A DNA stretch of 64,000 nucleotides from Chenopodium formosanum (GCA_024500155.1 CM044877.1:78418001-78482000), one strand, 5' to 3'; shown: positions 33,178 to 44,840, numbered from the stretch's first letter. A program made the numbers and translations. The notes: generated from the letters alone by a model not told the origin.

Positions 33178-33576
33178 GGAGGAAAGTTAGGCATTTATAA
33201 ATGCGTAGCATTGATTAAAATATTACTAAAACACATGATAGAGAGAGAAAAGAGGAGATACGAGATAAGAAGAGAGATGTCTGTAGGTGGACCCACCTAT
33301 TTTTTGGTCGGATTGTATCACGTGATGGGGGACCACATGTTGATTGTTCCACTGAAAGTTTATATGGTACCATTGAATCCTCAGTGGTACTATTTATACA
33401 TAAATTTTGTACAATTGAATGCATATATAATACCATTATGTACATATATAGTATCACTGTATATTCAGTGGTACCATTTGATCATCCAATGATACCAGAA
33501 TATGCATTCGTTTGTACATATGTATAATTACATGAATACCCCTTGTTATGCATTTGTAAATGTCTAACTTTCCTCC
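33178..33576. mobile_element. 399-bp inverted-repeat element (MITE, perhaps MULE-type)
   Basis: The left end GGAGGAAAGTTAGGCATTTA and right end AAATGTCTAACTTTCCTCC are inverted copies of at least 20 bp with one or two mismatches. The flanks ATTTAAAAG and ATTTTTAGT match at six of nine bases, which could be a decayed 9-bp duplication. Inside, GGTACCA/CAGTGGTAC motifs recur. No open frame is convincing. Confidence 0.55.
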
Positions 33577-33599
33577 ATTTTTAGTTCCCCAGAGTCTAG

Positions 33600-34130
33600 A
33601 CCTGGCAATCCTGACCTAGACCCGACCTGAATGACCCGAAATTGACCCAAAAACATTGACCCGAAACCCGAAATTGACCCGACTCGACCAGAAAATAGAG
33701 TTGACCTGATTCTGACCCGACATCCGAATTGACCCGACCCGACCCGAAGTTGACTTGATTCGAAATTGACCCAAATTGTTTGACCCGAACAGACCCGATA
33801 CCCGAAATTGACCCTAACAAACCTGATACCCGAAATGTCCTGAACTAAAATTACCTTATAATTGAACTTAAAATGTCTTGTACTCAAATAACTTAAATTG
33901 TTCATCTTTAATCATAGATAAGCTCATAAACTGAATTGGTAATGTTGTTATAACAGTAACAAAATATATACAGGCATACATCGTATAAAATTATTGATTT
34001 GAGCTTGATTCACAAATGAAACAACCCGAATATGACCCAAACTGATTTTGACATGACCCGAACATACTTGACCTGACCCAAAATGACCCGACCCGAATGA
34101 TCCATTTGCCGGGTCTAGACTAAACATGCA
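33600..34130. repeat. GACCCGA-type degenerate minisatellite
   Basis: Irregular copies of GACCCGA, GACCCGAAATT and TGACCCGACC fill 33610-33835 and recur at 34020-34115. The open frames across it (about 75-113 codons) are products of the repeat. Scattered short runs of the same motif occur near 7085, 28150 and 60760-60860. Confidence 0.7.
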
Positions 34131-34287
34131 CGTTTGATCAGAGATTACTCAGTCAAATAAGGGAGGGGTGGGATCACCAGATAAATTTTAACTTTGATAG
34201 GTACCAAAATAAAACAAAATTTTAGATGGGTATCAAAAATCAAACTACTTTCTATATACTAAAAGTCAAAATTTCCTAAAAAAATAC

Positions 34288-34461
34288 TTTTTTTTTTTTT
34301 TTTTGGTGTTATACCCGGTACACCCTTTGGACTAATTCGGATTTGGGGATCGGTTATGGGTGGTTAGGTTCCAATCCCCTCCAAATTGTTGTTGCGGGTG
34401 ATCGAACACAGATCCTCTATACAAGTTCAGTCCCAATCACCACTGCACCAATAACCAATTG
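34288..34461 (-). mobile_element. SINE family A copy with poly(A) tail
   Basis: On the minus strand the order is GGTGCAGTGGTGATTGGGAC (A-box-like), TGTGTTCGATCACC (B-box-like), CAACAACAATTTGGAGGGGA, GGAACCTAACCACCC and GGTATAACACC followed by an A-tail (34288-34304 on the plus strand as T). It matches the element at 20347-20540 over the first 110 bp or so and shows a complete 3' tail. Confidence 0.72.
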
Positions 34462-34742
34462 ATAAAATTGAATTTATTAAGAACACATTGAAAAATAATC
34501 TAACAAGATATCATTTGACTATGTTTATTCCTATCTTTAAATCATGAATGTTAGTCAAATCAAAGTTATCCTTATGCAAAAACTTTTTACTAAATTTTAT
34601 GATAAAATTGAAGATTGATTATTGATTAACAAGTTTTCTCTTGTATAAATAAATTCCAAAAATTGAGTCCTTAGTTAATGACAGAATCAATCTCAAGTAT
34701 CAAACGTTAATTAAACATTAGAACTTCAAAAATTATGATTAC

Positions 34743-35202
34743 CTTGTTGATGTTGATCCTGATGGGATCATAGTTCGATGCTTTATTATTAATCCAAGAT
34801 ATAAGCCAGTGTCGTTGTTGCCCATCTATGTTGTTGCCTTGATACGCAACAGCGGCAGTAGGAGCACTACTCATAGGTCGACCCAATTCTTTGGTATGCA
34901 CAAAGACACCCCATTGTCCATTCAAAATAATTACGGGCAAATTTGCCGATGCCTCCAGTCCAATTATGGTACTTAAACAATCTTATGGGATCACCCGTTG
35001 CATTGTAAATTATGCACATTGTAGCAACGCTACGGTCGCTGTCTACATAACGACCTTCTAGAGATAAGGCGAAGGCACGAGCATTGATGTCCTTACCGTC
35101 TGCATTCTTCATCTCCATCGCTTTCTTGGCTCGATCGTTTTGGGTTATTACCTTGTTTTGGTAATTGGTTGTGATGGGAACTCCAAAGACGTTGCACGCC
35201 AT
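34743..35202 (-). pseudogene. 23 kDa jasmonate-induced-protein-like gene, frameshifted (copy A)
   Basis: The N-terminus MACNVFGVPITTN, then ITQNDRAKKAMEMKNADGKD and CIIYNATGDPIRL, match the Caryophyllales 23 kDa jasmonate-induced protein family, whose members run to roughly 200 residues. The first frame holds to about 34955 (NWTGGIGKFA); the family's NGQWGVFVHT then continues in the +1 frame to 34743, where AACAAG is followed by GTAATC, a plausible donor. A single frame change therefore breaks the gene, or the sequence has an error; no splice sites explain it. The final exon was not found. A MULE-like element begins 12 bp upstream of the ATG, so the original promoter is displaced. Biochemical function of the family is not settled. 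Confidence 0.65.
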
Positions 35203-35214
35203 ATTTTAAAGTAA

Positions 35215-36220
35215 GGAAAATTTTCAAATTACCACCCAAAAAGGGGTCCTAATTTGAAATTACCACCCAATAAAAATTTTATTTTAAATTACCACCCATT
35301 AAAAATAAAATTCTTCAGATTCCCACCTTTTTATGTTTTCCGGTTGAAAATCCGATTGTGGGTCCTACCCTTTTAACTTCCCTCCTTTTTTTTTTCTTTT
35401 CTTCGACCTAGTGTTCTAATTGTTGCATTAAACTCCATACTCTTCATCTCTCCTCAATTCCTTCTGTTAATCTAACCAAAAATCATCAATTTTTTTCCCT
35501 CTTTCTTCCTTTAATTCTCGGTCAACTTCTCAACTACCCATATAGGATTTAATCAAAACCCTAAGTCTACTTTTTTTGGAAATTGAATGCTTGGTTGTAC
35601 TTATTCTCCTCCATTTCTGCAAGACATAATCCAAAAACAAACAAAAAGAACTAGCTTACAACTTCATGCATCAATGAATCATTCCAATCATTCAATCGCA
35701 AAACACAGCACATAAGATACAATTATTCAGCATAATAAACAATTGAAGAACAAATTTGAATAACATCAACTTCAATTAGCAGAATTCTAACTAAATCGCA
35801 CAATTAATTGCAAACAAATACCCTAATTGCAAAAAGCCCCAAATTTTATTGCCTCATGAACCCTAATTTACGAAGTACGAGAATCATACCTTAGCTGCAA
35901 AATCAGAGTATGAAATTCAGTTTATATCTTCTTCTAACAGTACATGTTGAAATTTAAGGGATTTAGAATGAAATTTGAGGCAAAATTTTTTAAATTGAAG
36001 TTTGACAATTTATAAACAACAAAAATCGAGGAGAGAGAGTCAAAGTAGTCGTTTATAGCCGTTATGTGGGGCCCTCAAACAGATTTTCCACCGGAAAACA
36101 AAAAAAGGTGGTAATGTAAAAGAATTTTGTTTTTAATGGGTGGTAATTTAAAATAAAATTTTTATTGGGTGGTAATTTCAAAACAGCAGCCCTTTTGGGT
36201 GGTAATTTACAAATTTTCCT
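35215..36220. mobile_element. Non-autonomous MULE-like element, 1006 bp
   Basis: Inverted ends start GGAAAATTTTCAAATTACC and finish GGTAATTTACAAATTTTCC. The inverted similarity extends about 160 bp inwards and includes three TTACCACCC units. A perfect 9-bp duplication, TTAAAGTAA, flanks it (35206-35214 and 36221-36229). Long terminal repeats plus 9-bp duplications are typical of Mutator-like elements. The 700-bp interior has no supported reading frame. It separates jasmonate-protein copy A from its former upstream DNA. Confidence 0.87.
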
Positions 36221-36447
36221 TAAAGTAATTACGACTTAAGTTGATTTTGTTTTTGAAGGAAAATCAATAAATCAAAGTGGTATCCTTGTGTCTAGATTGG
36301 CTTTAGGGTCCCCGATTGATTTATAAAGGAGTTGGTGTTCACAAAAAAGAAAAAAAAAAAAAAAAAAAAAAAAAAAGAATAGAAGAATAAATAAAAATAA
36401 AGGAGTAGATTTTAGTCATATTTCTTGGGACTTAGGAGGTTGTAGAG

Positions 36448-38012
36448 GAGTAAAGACTAAATACGGTCTCTGAACTTTCGTATTACGCTCACTTTTAGTC
36501 CCTCAACCACCTTTTTTGGTGTTTGTCAGCCAAAAGTTGAGGGACTTTGATGACTAAGCAAGAGTTTAGGGACCATGATTTTTTTTTTTTTTTTTTCCTT
36601 AAGAATTTATTAAAAAATTAATCTTTTAATATTTTTTAAAACCCAGCCTCCTCTTCTCATTCTCTCTCCTCTCCATCTCCTAAGTTTCTTTCTCTCTGAT
36701 CTCCGCCTCCCTCCTCCCTCTTTCTCTATCATCTCCGCCTCCTCCTTCCCTTTGCATTCTCTGTCCTTGGTTTTTGAAGTCCAGCACCACCCACCCCCAG
36801 GGCTTTTGATCGGATTCGACCACTATCAATTAATGGTTTTTTAGGTCGAATTCGACCATGAAAACTCCAGATCTGGGGTTTTCATGGTCGAATTTAACCA
36901 TATAAACCAAACGTTGAAGATTTCATAAGGTACGTTGAGGAATTTTTTTTTTAAAATTTTTTGGGTAGTGATGGTGCTGGTGGTGCGTGTGGTGGGTGTG
37001 GTTGTGCGTGTGTGATGGTGCTGGTGGTGCGTGTGGTGGGTGTGGTTGTGCGTGTGTGATGGTGCTGGTGGTGGTGCGTGGCTTAGGCTGGGTTTGTGGT
37101 GGCTGTAGGCTTAGGCGGGTTTAGGGTTAGGGTGGGGATTTCTTGATTTTCTTTCTTCAGATCTTAAAAATTCAAGCCATTTTTTAAGGGATAAATATGG
37201 GTGGTACAGTGGTGGTGGTGGTGGTTTGGACGATGGCTACGGGGTGGTAGTTTAATTTAGAAGAGGGTCGAGCAGCAGCGGGGGTGGTTTAGAAGAGGGC
37301 GGCTACAGTGGTGGTTTAGATGGGGGTGGCAGCAACGACGGTGGTCTAGATGTGGCGACGACGACGAGTGTCGAAGGGTAGTTGAGATGAGGGCAGCAGG
37401 ATCGACGGTGATGGTGGTCTGTGAAGTTTATCGTGATGGAAAAATGTTAAGGTGGTGTTGGTGGTGGGTTTGGCAACTGATAATGTTTGATTAATTTATT
37501 TAACTATTTAATTATTATGATTTAGAAGCAGAGGAAGTATGATTTTGCCCAATTTGTTGAATAATTTGTGTAGAATTCATGATTTTGTGATAAATTAGGG
37601 GTTTTGATTTGTATGATCGATTGATTAGTGGAGTTTGTTGAATTTTTATGGTGCTGGTGGTGCGTGTGATGGGTGTGGCTGGTGGTGTTAGTCGCCGTCG
37701 TCGGCGCTTTCTGTCGGTAGCAGGAGGGGGAAGGTGGCTGAGCTTTTTAAGAGTGGCTGGTTTTTTATTAATATTTTTTAAACAAATAATTAAAAGATTT
37801 ATTTTTTAATAAATTCTTAAGAAAAAAAATAATATTAAAACAAAAAATAATATGAGTCATAGTCCCTAAACTTTTGCTTAGTCAAAGTCCCTCAATTTTT
37901 GGCTGACAAACACCAAAGAAGGTGGTTGAGGGACTAAAATGGCACAAATAGTTAGAGAGGGACTAAAACGGCACAAATGCGATAGTTTAGGGACCGTATT
38001 TAGTCTTTACTC
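36448..38012. mobile_element. Non-autonomous MULE-like element, 1565 bp
   Basis: Inverted ends begin GAGTAAAGACTAAATACGG and extend roughly 130-170 bp, with TTTTAGTCCCTCAACCACC and GGTGTTTGTCAGCCAAAA shared. The flanks GGTTGTAGAG (36438-36447) and GGTTGTAAAG (38013-38022) match at nine of ten bases, a target duplication of MULE size. The interior is CT-rich (36650-36770) then GGTG-rich (36960-37460), including a minisatellite of about 51 bp near 36969-37075. No transposase is seen. Confidence 0.83.
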
Positions 38013-38075
38013 GGTTGTAAAGTAATAGACTTAGCTACTTACACAAGTTTCTTATCATTATGCATTTTTTTTTTT

Positions 38076-38184
38076 GGGAAAATTCTACATAATACCCCTG
38101 AAGTATTGACTATTCCAAGTTGTGCCCCTCCCTTTGATTAACGTGGAATAGTCAATACCTCATGGATATGATGTAGAATTTCCC
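38076..38184. mobile_element. 109-bp hairpin MITE
   Basis: The left arm GGGAAAATTCTACATAATA and the right arm ATGATGTAGAATTTCCC, together with TATTGACTATTCCA and its inverse TGGAATAGTCAATA, make an element that is almost entirely two arms. T-rich flanks prevent a clear duplication call. Confidence 0.6.
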
Positions 38185-38368
38185 TTTATTTTTTTCAAGA
38201 CAACCTTATGGATAGATGATGTAAACTAAAATTGATTCTAAATCTTAAATTTGACCCTTAAAATTTAAACCACCGGCTTACATATTATTACTTGGTATTT
38301 ATTGCTGATCACGGTGACTATTATGCCCGATCTTGGATATTAGATAATAAAAGTGTCATACAGATTAA

Positions 38369-38833
38369 CTACATGGGAGGCCTAACAAAAAGAGGACCCT
38401 CAAAGTTCATGATCACACGTTCACACGTCATTGCAACAACAATCAACTACTCGCATTCAGCACCAAATTATGCCAGAATAAACAAGGGCACCAACAGAGC
38501 TTGCTTGATCCCAATCTCCGACGTGCACGAACACACCCCATTGCCCATTTAAAAGTAGAGCGGGGCAAGGTGTCCAACCTGATTTTTGTACCTTTCCAAT
38601 GTTATAGGACCTCCAGTTGCATTGTAAATCATACACTTAGTAGCAACACTACTACCACAACGATCAACCAGATTTGCGGCGAAGTTGTGAGCATTCACAT
38701 CCTTACCATCAGTGTTCTTCATATACATTGCTACCTTAGCTCGATCGTTTTGGGTCAGAGTTTTCTTATCTTGGTATTCCTTCATCCCTTTCAATGTTTC
38801 GTTTGTGATGGGAACTCCAAATACGTTTGCCAT
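38369..38833 (-). pseudogene. 23 kDa jasmonate-induced-protein-like pseudogene (copy B)
   Basis: The first frame reads MANVFGVPITNETLKGM, ITQNDRA-like LTQNDRAKVAM, DGKDVNAHNF and CMIYNATGGPI, clearly the same family as copy A. After RYKN the homologous NGQWGVFVHV is in another frame (+2), and further on the match GAECE..LIVVAM is in a third frame with a TAG where copy A has Trp. At least two frame changes and one stop make it a pseudogene. The start is taken at 38833; an upstream in-frame ATG at 38860 lies outside the family's N-terminus. The frame break lies near, but not at, the same place as in copy A. Confidence 0.72.
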
Positions 38834-40347
38834 TCTATGAATCCTAGCAAAAATATTCAAAATTTAGGATTATGTAGTATGTAGTATTATGTACTTCAAT
38901 TCGTACGCCGTATTATATAAGCATCATACATAGTAGCATTGAGAATTATACACGTAAACAAGTATCTAGTAAGTTTACAAAGTTTAAAACACCAAGAGAT
39001 ATTACACTGTTACACATCCTTTAGCTATACAAGTATTGCAATGGGACAGTTATTTTAAAACATGAATCCTAATATAAATTGACAAGTATTAGGAAAGAGA
39101 CATATTACCGTATAGCTTATGTTGATTGAAGGATATTCAACTCCCAAAACAAAGTAAACCCCGTAATATATATGATAGATACGAATTGAAGCGTTATATA
39201 GACTGTTGAGATGAAACTATGAAAGAATAATCGTTGAAAATTGAAAGTTCTTAAACTTGATTGAATATTAAAAATGTAAATAATTCATTGCTCCCCTAAT
39301 AATGCTCTGTAATTGGAATACTCGTATTCATTAATTTAAACATAATTTCCAATGGTATCACCAATTGATACTCCGTATTTCATATTTTTTCGATTCCAAA
39401 TTAATTAATTAATGACCAATTAGAATATCCTTTACCAATGCATATGCATTAAGCGTCTTTTCCTTTCTTTTTTTTCTAAAGGACTATTCATTTTTGTTAA
39501 AGTGTTTTGAGTATTTTCTCAAAGTGTTGTTTCTGTATTCCGTCATGTTTTATACTCGTATTACCCTCCATTCCATAAAGTTCTTAACATGATGATAAAA
39601 AAAAAAAAAAAAAAGTGTGAAAAACTATGTTAAATTTGTACTACTATTATGTGCAACTTTGGAATATTTTATATCTCATAAATAATACCTGATCTCAGAT
39701 CAAATAATAAACAGTGAACTTTCAATGTGTAATTTCTTTTCTTTTTTCCATGTGCAATTTCAATGTCTCCATTTATTACCATCAATCATGTCAACATGAG
39801 AATAAGCTGTGGATGACCATAAAATAACGCAACTGAAGTATTGTCTTGGACCTTCTGGTGCAACAAGAACAGTACGTACAAGATCCGCAACCATACAAGT
39901 AAAATAACGCATGGTTTAGTAAGTTTACAACCGCCTCATGGACTATGGGGCTGCACAATAAAGTATACACCCATAAAGCACATAATACACTTCCATTTCT
40001 GGATAAATCCTCAATACTGCGGCTAACTTAACAAATGCAACCAAAGCACACAACCTTCGATTTTTTTTCCTGCTAACCTGATGAAGCAACAACCCATCCT
40101 TTACTACCTGATCCAAACTTCTGGATCACGTTCACATTTCTTCAATATGCAGATATATTCTCTCCTTGGACAAGTACAAGGCAGCTTCGCCATGATCTTG
40201 TTCTTGTGCATGCTGCAAATCTGCAATCCAAACATACATCTCCCAAATCCCAAGTTAAATTTCAGGGATTTTTCTCCAAATAGCAGATGAGAATTCACAG
40301 ATCAAGCCCTCGAATTAAGGCATTACAAATGGTTTGTGCCAAAATTT
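38834..40347. other. Intergenic between pseudogene copy B and the PLAC8 gene
   Basis: No gene is supported. There is an A-run near 39598-39614 and AT-rich sequence. The last few hundred bases before 40348 should include the 3' UTR of the PLAC8-type gene. Confidence 0.45.
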
Positions 40348-43300
40348 TCAGCTCTGATTGTGCAAATCTTCTTCACCTATTGGTGATGCATTGGTTTCGT
40401 GAAACTCGGCTGAAACTATTGGTGGGGGACGTAGCTCAACAAATGCTTTTCTACCTTCACCGACAGTTCCTATACATATTGTGTCGCCCCGCCCATGCCA
40501 AGTGCCTCCTTGAACATTGTTCATCTCCAATGTTCTAGATTCCTGCATTAGAATTCATGAATGGACTGTCAAACCCAATTGGGAAATGGGGATCCAAATT
40601 TTATTCAGTTTTCAGGGATCCCAAAAGAGTATCCTCCATGTTCCGGCATATTGTTTTACACGATATAATAAGTTTGGTAAAAAGTAACAATAACACTAAG
40701 GCTATATACAATTTTTTTTGGAATCAAGTGTTCTTTCTTCTACTTCCCTATTCTAATGTAAACATAGAATTTCGCAACAAAAACATGCAGAAGCATACCT
40801 GACATAAGGTGCAGCAAGGGCAAATCAGATGATAAACACAATCATCCACTGAATTGTCGCTACCCTACAGATGGAAACAATTTTAAAGAATCAGTATAAC
40901 TCTGCTCACAAAAATAATACAGGTACAGAAAAAAAATAAAAAATAAAGAACAAGAATTGATCTAGAAATATTAGATTCATTCATTTATTATGTAATACAC
41001 ACCCAAAACTAAAATACGAGTAAAAAAAAAAAATCAAATTTAGCTATGAGAGGAATTTTAGCTGCATCACATTTATGACGAAATCACAATAGGACAAATT
41101 TTCCATCTATATGCATAGCAGTATAGCACCCCCCGCCCCCCCGGTTTGTCTATAGACTATGAAAGGCAGGCAAAAGATTTGTTTCCGTATACACTGGTTC
41201 TGCAAACCTCTCACCTAGATATTTGTTTGTTACAACTACGTTTTAGCTGAAGGTTATAACTTAGTATGCAGTTAAGTTTCCACTATTGTTTTGTGTCAAA
41301 CAATTTGTGATTGACGCTCAGAGCCATGCTGAATCAGATAATTCCCCCTGCCTCCATGAACTGGGAAGATAAGATAAAGGTAACAAGGACCTATAGTCGA
41401 TTTAGCTTGCTAATCATTTCACTCCAGTAGATGGCAACTTGACAATGAGACAAGATCCAAGCAAATGTCTCAAGAGAACATCGCACACAATAGAAGCTAA
41501 TGAGAATAATTGGCTAAAATTAATCCCTTATACATCAAGACCAACATCAGAAACTGACAACAAGAACAATGAATAAAGAAACTTTAAAGGCAAAACAATT
41601 TCAATAATCAATTGGGAAAACAAGCTTAACCAAGTAAATAACATGATAAAAGACATTTAAGGGATTAATGAAAGAACCATCCCAGAATCCCTAAGGGAAG
41701 CATGGTGAGACCAAGGTAAAATCCATAATCGCAAACAAAACAAATAAAGAGATACTCACCCTAATATTAAATTTCTTTCTTATCTGCGTGCGGAAGAAGC
41801 CTAAGTATGTTCCCACGGACATGGTAAATGCAATAGTCAAATAAAGGAAACAGCGCCTCCTGGTTATTATGAAGGCAACACAGCTGAGAACTACTGACAT
41901 GGCTAGAATGAAACAGAGAGCTCCCTGCAGCACCACAACAACTTCCTACTTCAGAACATAACTCGTAATGCAAGAAAAAAGAATAGAGAAGTTTATAAGA
42001 ATTATTGAAAGATAAAAGCAATTCTTTTAAAGGCATGGTAACTACTTTGAAACTCATAATCTATCATACAATATAATCCCCTGATCATGTTATGGTTAGG
42101 TTAAACAAACTCAAGTATGGAATAAAGATTTCAACAAACAAATAAGTGTGTATAGAGTAACGCCTTATTCATCCAGGCTCTTAAAAAATTGCTATGTTCT
42201 ATGAACACGCTCAGCATCTACCTAGAGACCAGCGAAAAGCATCAAAGGGAAAAGGCCAACCTCATCAGGAATCAATTCTAATAGTTAACTGATAAAATGG
42301 CTGTTATGAAAGGGGTAGACATCTAGACAACCAAATTCCAATTGAAGGTTTGGTGTCCGGACAGTATGATTAGTTTTCTTAACAGCAATCAGCAAATAAT
42401 GCATTAAATAGAAGCTCAAAAGAGAAAGCCTATTCATAGTTGCCATTAATAGAACACTAAGATCTTATTTCAAAGGATCAAGACTTTGATCTACTCTTGA
42501 TAAGCATCGGGATTGAAGACCATCAGTTCAAAAGTACATATTTAGTCACAAACAAAGTTGTTCTTTGTCCAGGTCTTCAGAATTTCTTCTTGGCAACTCA
42601 ATTTAGTAATCGATAGCTTAGTCTGTCTCCTAAAACACATTAATTTCATCACTACTGGCTTATAACCTCTAGGGATAAAAGGTGCTATATGTAGTTTTGC
42701 TGTACAGACCAGCATGGCTCAAGAGGTTTACATTTTATCTAGAGGAATATTCTTAATGTTATGCTAGTTCTTGTTAAGCTAGGCATCAGTGTTCAAACCT
42801 CTTCGTCATACCAAACGTAAGGGACAATTTTGTGGAAGATAATTTATGACCTTGTTCTATGGAAGACTATAATGAGTCATCAGGCCTTAATCGCCTAATT
42901 CAGATTCTAAATTAACCTAAACCTAACTGTGACAAACAGTTCCACATTCTAGCAAATAAGGTAAGACCTACTAGTAAGTTAGAGATTGCTTCAAATCAAG
43001 AAATTCCCTTTCAAATTCATAAATCTTTAGATCATTAATAGCCTTAATTACATCAGGCGTTACTGTATTGTAATCAACAAAGTTCTCATTCAATCTCTTC
43101 TGAAACTCTTCAATGGTTTGAAAACCTTAATCCTAGATAAAAATAAGTCCCATTTGATGACAATTCAGCTAAAATGTAGGAAACAGGACATGCTATACGC
43201 GCCCTGCCCCTGGTGAAAAAAAAGAACATCTTCCACAGAACCCTTTAATTATAAGTTTATAACTATATAAACAGAAGAGATAAATATAACTTATTGCAAA

Positions 43301-44218
43301 AAAGCACAGCAGCAGGACCTAATCTAACTGAAGAATGCCCTAACAAATGTGGCATAGCTTTTGATGTTTTGCCAAACATCATTGATTCGAAGCAAGAAGA
43401 TAACATAATCCCTTAACTTGCATTCCTTTGCAAATAGCACAGGTGTCACTTCATATATTCCATATAAACAAAGCAGAAAAATCAATGTCTAATCTCACAC
43501 TCTAGCCACAAAGATGCCATGTTTGTCATCCTACACTATTGTCTGCTTTCGGAGCATTAAACATTCCCGAAAGCCATATTTCAACAATTCAGAAAGGCAT
43601 ACTTCATTCTAAAGCATAACTATCATTATCAGACTTAAGTTTACAGTAATCAAAAACTTAGAATAAAAAGCAAACTTCACATAATTATGAAAACCATCAC
43701 CTGAAGAAAACAAGGGCCTAGTCCAGCACGCCTCATGTTCTTCCCAAATCTGTAGCATGGACAACTACAAAAACATAAAAAAGAAATTATTAACTAATTA
43801 AAACATAAGGATTTAACAAACATAAACCCTATTAAACCCATAATTGGTCCAAATTTAACTAAGCTAATTTATATATACATATAATTTTTATTTCTTAAAA
43901 TCTGTACATATGAAACTGAACCATTCAACTAATCAAACAGCAGAAATCAAATAATTACCAGAGAGTTTCAATGGCAATTCGATGATCATCGAAACAATCA
44001 AGAACTTCACCTTCCCACATCCTCAAAACCCCACCACCTCCTCCAACATCTTCACCTTCTTCTTCATTTTCAAATAACCTCCATTTTCCTTGGCTTTGCA
44101 TAGCAACCGTTGAACACAACATATCAAAATCCAACACTGCAACACCTTCAATTAAACTCTCTTCTTCCTCCTTCTCACACCCACCTCCCACCTTCTCTTC
44201 CTTCCCCAAATCCGCCAT
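40348..44218 (-). CDS. PLAC8-family cysteine-rich membrane protein
   Basis: Five exons on the minus strand: 43959-44218, 43701-43764, 41760-41924, 40799-40864 and 40348-40542, all with GT-AG borders, give 249 residues. The N-terminal third is acidic and Gly-rich, then IETLCCPCYRFGKNMRRAGLGPC gives the cysteine-rich motif. Exon 3 encodes two hydrophobic spans (ALCFILAMSVVLSCVAFII and LYLTIAFTMSVGTYLGFF). Exon 4 has HLICPCCTLCQ and exon 5 ESRTLEMNNV then GTWHGRGD. This order is that of plant PLAC8 proteins, some of which act in organ-size control or metal transport; the role here is not known. Two membrane passes are predicted. The start at 44218 (MADLGKEEK) is preferred over an in-frame ATG at 44239. 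Diverged tandem repeats lie directly upstream. Intron 2 is about 1.8 kb. Confidence 0.92.
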
Positions 44219-44240
44219 TGATGAACTCAGAAAAAGCACT

Positions 44241-44840
44241 CAACTATTTCAGCAAAAAACACAATTTTGCACCTTTGGACAAAGTTTAAATGCAAGTTTC
44301 ATACATTTAAAGGTACCCAGAAACAATTAGATTATGCCCAACAAATATTCAACTATTTTAGCAACCAAAATTTACCAGATATTTCTTCAAATGAACGCAA
44401 ATTTTGCACCCCTTGAATTCAAAATTCAAATGCAAAATTACAACTTTTCCAGGCACCCAGAAAATTTTTAGTTGTGCCCAAAAAAATATTACAATATCAG
44501 CAACTAAATCACCAGAGATTTCTTCAAAAAATAACACAAATTTGCAAATTTGAATGCAAACTTAAAGATGATTACGCCCAATAAAAACCCAACTGTTTCA
44601 ACAACCAATTTCACCAGAACTTTCTTCAATTACACACAAATTTGCACCCCTTAGATACAAAATGTGAATGCAAAGTTGAAAACTTTTTCAGATACCCAGA
44701 AAAAAAGGTTTATGCCCAACAAAAACCCAAATAGTTTAGCAACCAAAATCACCCCAATTTATAGCTTGCAGACAAAAAATCTTGCAATTTTGAACAAATT
44801 CAACGCAAGTTGAAACCTTTTGAGGCACCCAGAAAAAAGG
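44241..44840. repeat. Diverged tandem repeats upstream of the PLAC8 gene
   Basis: About five diverged units of 100-140 bp begin near 44241, 44349, 44491, 44591 and 44729. Each carries CAACTATTTCAGCAACC-like, CACCAGAGATTTCTTC-like, ACACAAATTTGCACC-like and ACCCAGAAAAAA-like segments in the same order, ending TATGCCCAACAAAAACCC. They lie in the leader or promoter of the PLAC8 gene. Confidence 0.7.

Noticed and set aside
33564..33905. Two overlapping frames of 74 and 113 codons rich in Gly, Ser and Val
   Set aside because: They translate the GACCCGA minisatellite in different phases.
33600..34130. CRISPR-like array
   Set aside because: Units are short, degenerate and without unique spacers; the genome is a plant nuclear one.
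39841..40300. Several short frames of 61-69 codons on both strands
   Set aside because: They lie in the probable 3' UTR and flank of the PLAC8 gene, overlap one another and show no motif.
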